Positions 32,531 to 38,234 of a DNA stretch of 38,915 nt are shown here, one piece after another. The position numbers and the translations under genes were made by a program. The notes below the pieces were generated by a model that was not told the origin of the DNA, made no database searches, and saw only the letters and a program-made list of their open reading frames with translations. Numbering within the stretch: position 1 is the stretch's first letter; the number at the start of each line of letters is the position of its first letter. This DNA comes from Candidatus Heteroscillospira lomanii (GTDB lineage Bacteria > Bacillota > Clostridia > Oscillospirales > Oscillospiraceae): the NCBI GenBank assembly GCA_904419385.1, contig CAJFRI010000007.1, positions 1 to 38,915 on the forward strand. Reading direction: 5' to 3'.

Positions 32531-32932
32531 ATGTGGATATCTGAGAATATCAAATTCGGCGGCGGGTCGGCCCCGGTGAGGGCGGAGACAGGCCGCGTGA
32601 GCATCGCGGGCGCAGAGGCCGCCGTTGTGACCGACGGGGAAAAGCGCTCGCTGCTCACGGCGCTGCCACCAGGCATAAGATCGAGCGCAAAGCTGGGGCA
32701 GAGGGTGCTGCTCATAACGACTGACTCCGGCGAGGCTGTCGTCGCCGGGGTGACAGACGGCGCCGCGCCGGAGTCGCTCGCCATCGAGGCCGGCGGCTGC
32801 CTTATCGAGCTCGACGGCGGCGAGGTGAAGATCTCCGCCGGGAGGATAGAGCTGTCGGGCGGCACGGTCGGCATCGACGGGGCGCTGTACATAAACGGCG
32901 AGAAATACGAGCCGCCGGAGGGGGCGGTCTGA
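32531..32932 (+). CDS. Baseplate spike protein (gpV/OB-fold, XkdR position)
   Basis: The 133-residue protein has an OB-like N-terminus and a C-terminal run of short alternating beta strands (CLIELDGGEVKISAGRIELSGGTVGIDGALYINGE) typical of the needle-shaped beta helix of gpV spikes. It would form the membrane-piercing tip. It lies between hub and gp25-like genes in the standard order. SD AGGAGGAGTGAG precedes ATG 32531. Confidence 0.75.
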   Translation: MWISENIKFGGGSAPVRAETGRVSIAGAEAAVVTDGEKRSLLTALPPGIRSSAKLGQRVLLITTDSGEAVVAGVTDGAAPESLAIEAGGCLIELDGGEVKISAGRIELSGGTVGIDGALYINGEKYEPPEGAV

Positions 32933-33285
32933 TGGAGCTGAGACTGGTGAACGGCGATTACGCCGTCGGCGAATACCATGATTTTGAGAGCGTGTCCGGG
33001 GCCGGGGAGACTGCCCAGAGGGCGATGATGAAGCTCGCTGCGCGCAGGGGCGGGTGCGCCGTGCTGCCCGAATACGGCAGCAGGCTCTATACCCTCGCCT
33101 CCGTAAAAGAGAGCGAGAGGGACGGCTGCGTGAGACAGTTCGTGGCCGAGGCGCTCGACGGGGAGGGGCTCGCCCTCAGAGACGCCGCCATCCGCAGCGA
33201 GGACGGGCGGCTGTATGCCGACCTGGTCATCGCCGGGAACGGTGTTGATCTCACAGTGACAGCTGAGGCCGGAGGTGTGATTTGA
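32932..33285 (+). CDS. gp25/gpW-like baseplate wedge protein (XkdS-like)
   Basis: The 117-residue protein has the gp25 pattern: ETAQRAMMKLAARRGGCAVLPEYGSRLYTL followed by a helix and VDLTVTAEAG. XkdS/gp25 proteins bind sheath and wedge and start sheath assembly. The ATG overlaps the previous stop (TGATG) and the stop overlaps the next start (TTGA). Confidence 0.82.
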   Translation: MELRLVNGDYAVGEYHDFESVSGAGETAQRAMMKLAARRGGCAVLPEYGSRLYTLASVKESERDGCVRQFVAEALDGEGLALRDAAIRSEDGRLYADLVIAGNGVDLTVTAEAGGVI

Positions 33286-34331
33286 GAAGCATTGACGATA
33301 TATATAACGAGATGGTGAGCGACTACGAGAGCCGCTGCTCCGTCGTCCTGCGAGACGGAGGCGACATGTCGCTCAGGATGAGGGCTTTTGCCGCGCAGGT
33401 GTTCGCGCTGGAGAGCCAGCTCGAGTTCTCGCGCAGGCAGGCGTTCCCGCAGACGGCGCAGGGCGAATATCTCGACCTGCACGCCGGGATACGCGGCCTC
33501 GAGCGCGGCGGAGCCGTAAAAGCCGTGGGCATCATCCGCTTTTTTGTGAGCAAGGCGCTATCCGAGGACGTATCCGTCCCCGAGGGCACGGTGTGCACCG
33601 ACGCGGCGGGCACGGAGTTCATAACGACGGAGCCCGGCATCATCCAGGCGGGCGGGCTGAGCTGCGATGTGGCGGCAGCGGCGATGAGCGGCGGTGAGAG
33701 CGGCAACGCCCCGGCCAAGGCCGTGTGTTTCATGCCGTTTGCCCCGGTGGGAGTGTCGTCCTGCCAGAATCCGGCGCCTTTTTCCGGCGGCAGCGGCGGC
33801 GAGGACGACGAGAGCCTGCGCGCGAGGATACTCGACAGCTATCGCAGCCTCCCAAACGGCGCCAACATCGCCTATTACGAGGCGCAGGCGCTCGCTGTGC
33901 CGGGTGTGTTCGCCGTGCAGGTACTGCCGAAGCGCCGCGGCGCCGGCACCGTCGACGTGGTGGTCGCCGCCGAAGGCGGCACGCCGGAGAGCGGCGTCGT
34001 CGAAGAGGTCGGGCTGCGCCTCAGCTCGCAGCGCGAGATATGCGTCGACATCGAGGTGAGCGCTCCGCAGCTGAGCCCGACGGACGTGTCGGTCCAGATA
34101 GAGGCAGAGGATTTCGCCGGGGCGAAGGCCGCCGTCGAAGGGGCGCTGGATGCCATGTTCACCGGCGCCATGCTCGGACGGCCCGTGCTGCTCGCGGAGC
34201 TCGGCAGCGTGATCTTCTCCGCCGCGGGCGTGACCAACTATAAACTGAGCGCGCCGGCCGCCGACATCGCGGCTGCCGACGGAGTGCTGCCCACGCTCGG
34301 CACGCTCACCATAACGGAGATGGGGGCGTGA
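33282..34331 (+). CDS. Baseplate J-like protein (XkdT-like)
   Basis: The 349-residue protein has the baseplate_J pattern: EFSRRQAFPQTAQGEYLDLHAGIRGLERG, EGTVCTDAAGTEFITTE, GNAPAKAVCFMPFAPVGVSSCQNPAPFSGGSGGEDDESLRARILDSYRSLPNGANIAYYEAQALAV. It forms the baseplate wedge. TTG 33282 follows GGAGGTGAT and overlaps the previous stop. Full-length and intact. Confidence 0.92.
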   Translation: MRSIDDIYNEMVSDYESRCSVVLRDGGDMSLRMRAFAAQVFALESQLEFSRRQAFPQTAQGEYLDLHAGIRGLERGGAVKAVGIIRFFVSKALSEDVSVPEGTVCTDAAGTEFITTEPGIIQAGGLSCDVAAAAMSGGESGNAPAKAVCFMPFAPVGVSSCQNPAPFSGGSGGEDDESLRARILDSYRSLPNGANIAYYEAQALAVPGVFAVQVLPKRRGAGTVDVVVAAEGGTPESGVVEEVGLRLSSQREICVDIEVSAPQLSPTDVSVQIEAEDFAGAKAAVEGALDAMFTGAMLGRPVLLAELGSVIFSAAGVTNYKLSAPAADIAAADGVLPTLGTLTITEMGA

Positions 34332-34915
34332 GCATGGGATACGCCGGCCATATGAAAGAGCTGCTGCGCCCGCTGGGGATATACAGGCTCGACGGCGGTT
34401 ATTCCGGATCCGAGTTGGACGTCGAGGGGGCTGAGCTCGACGCTTTTTCCGCCTCGGCCGACGCCGCGCTCGATGAGATGCTGCTCGCGACAGCGGAGGG
34501 GGACGGGCTCGCCGCGTGGGAAGAGCTCTTCCCCTACCGCCCGCTGAGGACGGACACCGAGGGAAGGCGCGCCGCCGTGGCCGCGCTCATGCGCATAGAC
34601 GGAAGCAGCTTCACTCCCGAGGCGCTCAACGGCACGCTCGCGGGTTCGGGCTTCAGCGCCGTTGCCGAGGAGGGGGCGGAGCCGATGACGGTCATCGTGC
34701 GCTTCACCGATGTGCGCGGGAAACCGCCGGAGTTCGACGAGGTGCACAGGAGGATAGAGGACATACTCCCGTGCCATCTCAATGTTGAGTATGTTTTTGC
34801 ATACCCGACATGGGCGGAGATAGAGTCGGGCGGCCTGACCTGGGGCGAGCTCGACGCCATGGAGCTCACCTGGGACGAGTTTGAGCGCCATGACTTTTCG
34901 CAGCCGCAGACATAA
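34328..34915 (+). CDS. DUF2313/XkdU-like baseplate protein
   Basis: The 195-residue protein has the DUF2313 (XkdU, Mu gpI-like) pattern: GHMKELLRPLGIYRLD, SASADAALDEMLLATAEGDGLAAWEELFP, then PMTVIVRFTDVRGKPPEFDEVHRRIEDILPCHLNVEYVFAYPTWAEIE. These proteins link baseplate wedge to fibres. No fibre gene follows: a terminator lies directly after. GTG 34328 overlaps the previous stop; ATG 34334, 6 bases later, is a possible start. Confidence 0.88.
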   Translation: MSMGYAGHMKELLRPLGIYRLDGGYSGSELDVEGAELDAFSASADAALDEMLLATAEGDGLAAWEELFPYRPLRTDTEGRRAAVAALMRIDGSSFTPEALNGTLAGSGFSAVAEEGAEPMTVIVRFTDVRGKPPEFDEVHRRIEDILPCHLNVEYVFAYPTWAEIESGGLTWGELDAMELTWDEFERHDFSQPQT

Positions 34916-34919
34916 ACAG

Positions 34920-34951
34920 AGCGCCGGAGCGGAATGCTCCGGCGCTTTTTG
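34920..34951 (+). terminator. Terminator of the phage-type operon
   Basis: A perfect 11-bp stem (AGCGCCGGAGC / GCTCCGGCGCT), loop GGAAT, then TTTTTGCG. On the minus strand it also follows the repressor gene. Confidence 0.92.
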
Positions 34952-34960
34952 CGTCTGTAT

Positions 34961-35698
34961 TCAGTTTTCCGGCAGAGGAGGGCGTTTCGGCAAAAGGACC
35001 TTGCCGAAACAGAACACGGTTATCCCGCTGCTCGCGGGGATCTCGGTGTCGGCGTCGGCCCTCGCGCGGTTGAGCGAGAAGAGGTAGACATTGCCGTAAC
35101 TGTCCTCGCAGTACTGCTTGCACTTGATGTCGCCGTCGACAAAGAAGAGGCCGACGTCGCCGTCCGAGATGGGCATGCTGCGGCTGACGAGCACTATGCT
35201 GCCGTCGGCGATGTAGGGCTCCATGCTGTCGCCGCTGATGCGCGCGGCAAAGTCCGCGCGGCTGTCCGCTGGGACTGAGTAATCCTCGTAGTCCTCGCCG
35301 AGAGCGGGGTTCGCGTAGCCCGCGGCGGCCGGCGTGGCGTAGAGCGGGATGATCCTGGAGGCGGCCCCGCTCTCGCGCCGCGTGCTCGAGATGCGCTCGA
35401 GCTCCGCGCCGGCGACCAGGCCGACCATCGAGCGCCCGTGATCGTCCAGGGCGCGGTATTTCCTGAGCAGGTCGTGCTCCTCGACGCTGAGCGTCTCGGA
35501 CTCGTCTCCGCCGCACATGAACTCGAGCGGCACCTCAAGCACGCTGCACATATTGCGCAGCACGTCGACATCTATCTTGTTGGCGTCGCGCTCGAGTATG
35601 CTGTAAAGAGTCTGTGAATTTATGCCCGAGCGGCGGGAAAGCTCCTTCGGCGTCATGCCGCGCTCGGCGAGCACCGACTTGATGCGTGAACCCAGCAT
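34961..35698 (-). CDS. HTH/S24-peptidase repressor (cI/LexA-like)
   Basis: The 245-residue protein has an XRE-type HTH (MTPKELSRRSGINSQTLYSILERDA, about residues 15-40) and an S24 self-cleavage domain: cleavage site region YATPAAAGYANP (Ala-Gly), catalytic Ser in RISGDSMEPYIADGSIV, catalytic Lys in DGDIKCKQY. Such repressors are inactivated after RecA-stimulated self-cleavage during DNA damage. ATG 35698 follows GGAGGTGAT; the ORF-track extension to 35746 enters its promoter. It faces the structural operon and is transcribed divergently from a 50-aa ORF. Probably autoregulated by the palindromes upstream. Confidence 0.93.
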   Translation of the reverse strand: MLGSRIKSVLAERGMTPKELSRRSGINSQTLYSILERDANKIDVDVLRNMCSVLEVPLEFMCGGDESETLSVEEHDLLRKYRALDDHGRSMVGLVAGAELERISSTRRESGAASRIIPLYATPAAAGYANPALGEDYEDYSVPADSRADFAARISGDSMEPYIADGSIVLVSRSMPISDGDVGLFFVDGDIKCKQYCEDSYGNVYLFSLNRARADADTEIPASSGITVFCFGKVLLPKRPPLPEN

Positions 35699-35718
35699 AG
35701 GATCACCTCCACACCTCG

Positions 35719-35746
35719 ATGATAACATATTAATTGAGAAAGTCAA
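35719..35746 (-). promoter_or_regulatory. Repressor promoter with overlapping inverted repeat
   Basis: On the minus strand TTGACT (35741-35746), a 16-base spacer and TATCAT (35719-35724). The -35 lies in the inverted repeat ATTGA-GAAAG-TCAAT (35733-35747), a possible autoregulatory site. Confidence 0.65.
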
Positions 35747-35754
35747 TATTTAAT

Positions 35755-35770
35755 TTATGAAAATTCATAA
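35755..35770. promoter_or_regulatory. Operator-like palindrome 1
   Basis: TTATGAA-AA-TTCATAA, perfect 7-bp arms around two bases, lies just behind the repressor -35. It is the best copy of a motif that occurs three times between the divergent genes. Confidence 0.7.
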
Positions 35771-35777
35771 TATAGCA

Positions 35778-35806
35778 TTGACAAAATATGAAATTTCGAG
35801 TATTAT
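35778..35806 (+). promoter_or_regulatory. Rightward promoter facing the 50-aa ORF
   Basis: Consensus TTGACA (35778-35783), a 17-base spacer and TATTAT (35801-35806). Operator-like copy 2 lies exactly in the spacer, so bound repressor should block it. Confidence 0.75.
35786..35801. promoter_or_regulatory. Operator-like palindrome 2
   Basis: ATATGAA-AT-TTCGAGT matches the TTATGAA-N2-TTCATAA pattern at most arm positions and overlaps the -35/-10 spacer of the rightward promoter. Confidence 0.5.
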
Positions 35807-35816
35807 TAAACTGTAA

Positions 35817-35832
35817 TTACGAAAACTCATAA
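35817..35832. promoter_or_regulatory. Operator-like palindrome 3
   Basis: TTACGAA-AA-CTCATAA matches 14 of 16 positions of copy 1 and covers the expected start of the rightward transcript. Copy centres are about 31 bases apart. Confidence 0.55.
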
Positions 35833-35846
35833 AAAGGAGGCGGAGA

Positions 35847-35999
35847 ATGTACCTGTTTTGCCCTGAACACCCGGATATACGCCGCGTGCTCGAGACCGGG
35901 GATCACCACAGGCGTTTTTCCGGAAAATACCCGCCGCGCGCTGTGGCGGAAGATGACGTTTTTTGGCGCGGGCATAAAAAAACACCGGAGCAAAGCTGA
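35847..35999 (+). CDS. 50-aa ORF divergent from the repressor, unknown function
   Basis: This ORF is too short for the ORF track. ATG 35847 has a strong SD (AAGGAGGCGGAGA), and TGA is at 35997. The peptide begins MYLFCPEHPDIRRVLETGDHH and ends KKTPEQS; it is basic, with one Cys and several His, and matches no family I know. It sits under the repressor-controlled rightward promoter, where phages place cro or an induced early gene, so it may be an antirepressor or induction effector. Its 3' end overlaps the hairpin that terminates the tRNA transcript on the other strand, which weakens but does not exclude the coding call. Confidence 0.55.
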   Translation: MYLFCPEHPDIRRVLETGDHHRRFSGKYPPRAVAEDDVFWRGHKKTPEQS

Positions 36000-36013
36000 C
36001 TCTGCTCCGGTGT
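35975..36013 (-). terminator. Terminator of the tRNA operon
   Basis: An 11-bp perfect stem (ACACCGGAGCA / TGCTCCGGTGT) with a ten-base loop; on the minus strand it is followed by TTTTTTTA. It starts at the 3' CCA of tRNA-Tyr. Confidence 0.88.
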
Positions 36014-36097
36014 GGTGGGGGAAGGTGGATTCGAACCACCGAAGTCACTGACAACAGATTTACAGTCTGCCCCCTTTGGCCACTCGGGAATTCCCCC
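36013..36097 (-). tRNA. tRNA-Tyr (GTA)
   Basis: Minus strand reads GGGGGAATTCCCGAGTGGCC, anticodon loop CTGTAAA (anticodon GTA), a long class II variable arm and the TTCGAATCC T-loop region, closing with TTCCCCC-A-CCA. The 7-bp acceptor stem pairs fully and CCA is encoded. Confidence 0.96.
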
Positions 36098-36113
36098 ATA
36101 AAAATATTAAGTT

Positions 36114-36189
36114 TGGAGCTGGTGGACGGACTCGAACCCCCGACCTGCTGATTACAAATCAGCTGCTCTACCGACTGAGCTACACCAGC
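36114..36189 (-). tRNA. tRNA-Thr (TGT)
   Basis: Minus strand reads GCTGGTGTAGCTCAGTCGG, anticodon loop TTTGTAA (anticodon TGT, reads ACA), GGTTCGAGTCC T-arm, acceptor CACCAGC, discriminator T and encoded CCA. It is the first gene of a two-tRNA operon. Confidence 0.96.
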
Positions 36190-36221
36190 ATGGTCAACGC
36201 CGGTCGTTACCAGCGAGGAAT

Positions 36222-36250
36222 ACTATAACAGAATCGGAGCCGCTTGTCAA
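36222..36250 (-). promoter_or_regulatory. Promoter of the tRNA operon
   Basis: On the minus strand TTGACA (36245-36250), a 17-base spacer and TATAGT (36222-36227), about 33 bases before the tRNA-Thr 5' end. Confidence 0.85.
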
Positions 36251-36304
36251 GGATAAAATTTAATTTGCCGCGTTTTTTCGCGGGATCACGGAGGTGGGAG
36301 ATAT

Positions 36305-36547
36305 ATGGACCTCAAAACTCTTGCGGGAGAGTACCGCGTGAGCGGGGAAGCATGCCGCTCGAGGGCTGCCATGCTCGAGCGCGACCTGCGCCGCAGGCAG
36401 AAGCTGGGCGAGATAACAGCGCTGGAGACCACAAGGCTGCGCCGGCGCATAAGCATGCTGCGCGGTATGGCGCGTGACTGTGCCGGGACGGCAGCGTATC
36501 TTGAAAACTACTACAGGGGAGGGCCTGGATTTGAGCTATACATATGA
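36305..36547 (+). CDS. Small helical protein, partner of a sigma-like regulator
   Basis: The 80-residue protein is predicted to be helical and highly charged (RAAMLERDLRRRQKLGEI, TTRLRRRISMLRGM), like the small helical proteins that precede ArpU- or sigma-like late regulators in Gram-positive phages. GGAGGTGGGAG precedes the ATG. It overlaps the next gene by 17 bases, so the two are coupled. No family is recognised with confidence. Confidence 0.6.
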   Translation: MDLKTLAGEYRVSGEACRSRAAMLERDLRRRQKLGEITALETTRLRRRISMLRGMARDCAGTAAYLENYYRGGPGFELYI

Positions 36548-36821
36548 CGACAGACAGCCGGAGATCGCGGTGATACAGGAGGCGTTCCCGGCGCTGACGG
36601 AGGATGCCCGCATATGCCGCATAATGGCGGGCGCCCTGCGCGAGCGGCTCACCCCGCTGCAGCGCCAGGCTCTGCTGCTGCACTATGCCAAGGGAAAATC
36701 AGTGTCGGAGATAGCGCGGATGCGCGGCGTGTGCCCGTCGACTGTGTGGCGCACGCTCCAGCGAGCAAAGGACGAGCTCGCCTGGGCGATGCGCCTCGGC
36801 GGGATATGCATACGAGATTGA
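36531..36821 (+). CDS. Sigma-70 region 4-like HTH regulator
   Basis: The 96-residue protein has a sigma region 4-type HTH in its C-terminal half: LTPLQRQALLLHYAKGKSVSEIARMRGVCPSTVWRTLQRAKDEL. It has no region 2, so it is not a full sigma factor; small proteins of this type act as phage late-gene activators or anti/co-sigma factors. TTG 36531 lies 7 bases after GGGGAGG; the ORF-track GTG/ATG at 36474 lacks a SD. It could be the missing activator of the sigma-A-poor structural operon promoter; that is inference. Confidence 0.75.
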   Translation: MSYTYDDRQPEIAVIQEAFPALTEDARICRIMAGALRERLTPLQRQALLLHYAKGKSVSEIARMRGVCPSTVWRTLQRAKDELAWAMRLGGICIRD

Positions 36822-36822
36822 T

Positions 36823-36851
36823 TTGCGCTTTTTCGTGCCCTGTGGTACAAT
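36823..36851 (+). promoter_or_regulatory. Promoter of the GH25 lipoprotein gene
   Basis: TTGCGC (36823-36828), a 17-base spacer and extended -10 TGGTACAAT (TACAAT 36846-36851), 27 bases before the ATG. Confidence 0.65.
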
Positions 36852-36878
36852 GGCCTAAAAAACGAAAAGGAACCCGGC

Positions 36879-37742
36879 ATGAAACGATACATAAGCATGT
36901 TCATAACGGCGGCGCTGTGCGCGCTGCTGCTCTCGGCGTGTACGCTCCGGCCGGAGCCGACGCCCGACCCGCACGAGGGCATGGTCCAGGTCGACGACGG
37001 GACGGGCCTCGTCTGGCTGCCGCTCATTGAGGAGCTGGAGCCCAACATGCTCCTGCCTGAGCACTTCAGCTCGGACAATGGCTATCTCACCTGCTCGCTC
37101 AGCTGCGAACACGGCATAGACGTCTCCGAGCACCAGCAGGAGATAGACTGGGAACAGGTGGCCGCATCCGGGCTTGCCGACTTTGCCTTTATACGCGCGG
37201 GCTACCGCGGATATACCGAGGGCGGCCTGTTTGAGGACCTTTATTTTCGCGACAACATCGAGGGCGCGCTCGAAAACGGCATAGACGTCGGCGTCTATTT
37301 CTTCTCGCAGGCGACGACGGCCGAGGAGGCCATAGAGGAGGCGCAGTTCCTGCTCGAGCTGATAGACGGCTATGAGATAACATATCCGATCGCGTTCGAC
37401 TGGGAGCCAATGCACCTCGAGGAGGCGCGCACGGAGGGCCTCTCCGGCGATGTGCTCACCGACTGCGCCATCGCGTTCTGCGACACGATAGCCGCCGCCG
37501 GCTACGAGCCGGCCGTGTATTTCTACCGGCATCTCGGCTATTATGACTATGATCTCGGCCGCCTCGCGGACTACACCTTCTGGGTCGGCGCGCCGGGTGA
37601 ATATCCGGACTTTTATTACAGGCACGAATATTGGCAATATTCCTACACCGGCGTAGTGCCGGGGATAGAGGGCGATGTCGACCTCAACCTCCACTTCACA
37701 GATCTGCCGGCTCCGCCGGAAGAGACGCCGGAGGCCGGGTGA
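36879..37742 (+). CDS. GH25 lysozyme-like lipoprotein
   Basis: The 287-residue protein has a lipoprotein signal (LLLSAC, Cys about 21) and a Pro-rich linker, then a GH25 muramidase domain: GIDVSEHQQEIDWEQVA (catalytic Asp), FAFIRAGYRG, IDVGVYFFSQATTAEEAIEEA, the acidic pair in IAFDWEP, and YWQYSYTGVVPGIEGDVDLN. GH25 enzymes cleave the MurNAc-GlcNAc bond of peptidoglycan. A lipid anchor and its own promoter and terminator suggest a host cell-wall enzyme rather than a phage endolysin, though it lies beside phage-like regulators. Confidence 0.92.
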   Translation: MKRYISMFITAALCALLLSACTLRPEPTPDPHEGMVQVDDGTGLVWLPLIEELEPNMLLPEHFSSDNGYLTCSLSCEHGIDVSEHQQEIDWEQVAASGLADFAFIRAGYRGYTEGGLFEDLYFRDNIEGALENGIDVGVYFFSQATTAEEAIEEAQFLLELIDGYEITYPIAFDWEPMHLEEARTEGLSGDVLTDCAIAFCDTIAAAGYEPAVYFYRHLGYYDYDLGRLADYTFWVGAPGEYPDFYYRHEYWQYSYTGVVPGIEGDVDLNLHFTDLPAPPEETPEAG

Positions 37743-37774
37743 AAAACGCGGGGAAATTTTCCCCGCGTTTTTTT
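37742..37774 (+). terminator. Terminator after the GH25 gene
   Basis: AAAAACGCGGGGAAA pairs with TTTCCCCGCGTTTTT to form a near-perfect palindrome ending in a run of seven T. Confidence 0.92.
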
Positions 37775-37775
37775 G

Positions 37776-37804
37776 TTGACAAAAAACTGTATTAGCCATA
37801 TAAT
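37776..37804 (+). promoter_or_regulatory. Consensus promoter of the GntR operon
   Basis: TTGACA (37776-37781), a 17-base spacer and TATAAT (37799-37804), a full consensus match. Confidence 0.88.
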
Positions 37805-37835
37805 ACGGTTAGAAAGTGTATTACATGAGTGATAC
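37789..37835. promoter_or_regulatory. Two operator palindromes of the GntR repressor
   Basis: Site 1 is GTATTA-GCCATA-TAATAC (37789-37806) and covers the -10. Site 2 is GTATTAC-ATGA-GTGATAC (37818-37835) and lies over the start of the transcript. Each is 18 bases; their centres are 29 bases apart, near three helical turns. Confidence 0.7.
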
Positions 37836-37858
37836 GGTTTTGAAAGGGCGGTGATGAG

Positions 37859-38230
37859 ATGGTCTCGTTCGAGGGCTTTTCCGCAGAGGGCGGTGTGCCG
37901 ATATACTTGCAGATAATAATGTATGTGAAGCGCGGGGCCGTGTCCGGCGCGGTAGCCGACGGCGACGAGCTGCCGTCGCGCCGGGTGCTGTCGGCCCTGC
38001 TGGGAGTGAACCCCAACACCGTGCAGAAGGCTTACCGCATGCTCGAGGACGAGGGGCTCGTGCAGTCACGCTCGGGCGCGAAGAGCTGCATGGTGCTCGA
38101 CGCGGAGAAGATCTCGCGCATACGCTCGGAGCTGACGGAGCACGACGCGCGCGCCGCCGTGACGGCGATGAAGCAGATGGGGCTGACGCGGGAAGAGGCG
38201 AAGCGTCTCATCGACGAATACTGGGGGTGA
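37859..38230 (+). CDS. GntR-family regulator, YtrA type
   Basis: The 123-residue protein has the winged HTH of GntR: GGVPIYLQIIMYVKRGAVSGAVADGDELPSRRVLSALLGVNPNTVQKAYRMLEDEGLVQSR. The short C-terminal part (about 45 residues, no effector domain) is typical of the YtrA subgroup, which usually represses linked ABC transporter operons involved in cell-envelope stress. The next gene is a membrane protein 4 bases downstream. The two palindromes at the promoter suggest autorepression. ATG 37859 follows GGTGATGAG. Confidence 0.92.
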   Translation: MVSFEGFSAEGGVPIYLQIIMYVKRGAVSGAVADGDELPSRRVLSALLGVNPNTVQKAYRMLEDEGLVQSRSGAKSCMVLDAEKISRIRSELTEHDARAAVTAMKQMGLTREEAKRLIDEYWG

Positions 38231-38234
38231 GGAT

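Larger units (their letters stand above)
22773..34915 (+). mobile_element. Prophage-derived packaging, capsid and contractile tail operon
   Basis: Nineteen overlapping or nearly abutting + genes run from small terminase to the DUF2313 baseplate protein in canonical Mu/PBSX order, and every frame looks intact. No integrase, excisionase, replication, holin, tail-fibre or long tape-measure gene is present, and no flanking direct repeat was seen. Codon and base use appear as GC-rich as the host genes, suggesting long residence. It may be a defective prophage, a tailocin with capsid genes, or a gene-transfer-agent-like system; the sequence alone cannot decide. Confidence 0.8.

Noticed and set aside
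36013-36189. tRNA genes as phage attachment site
   Set aside because: No second copy of a tRNA 3' end or direct repeat flanking the cluster was seen in the window, and no integrase is present.
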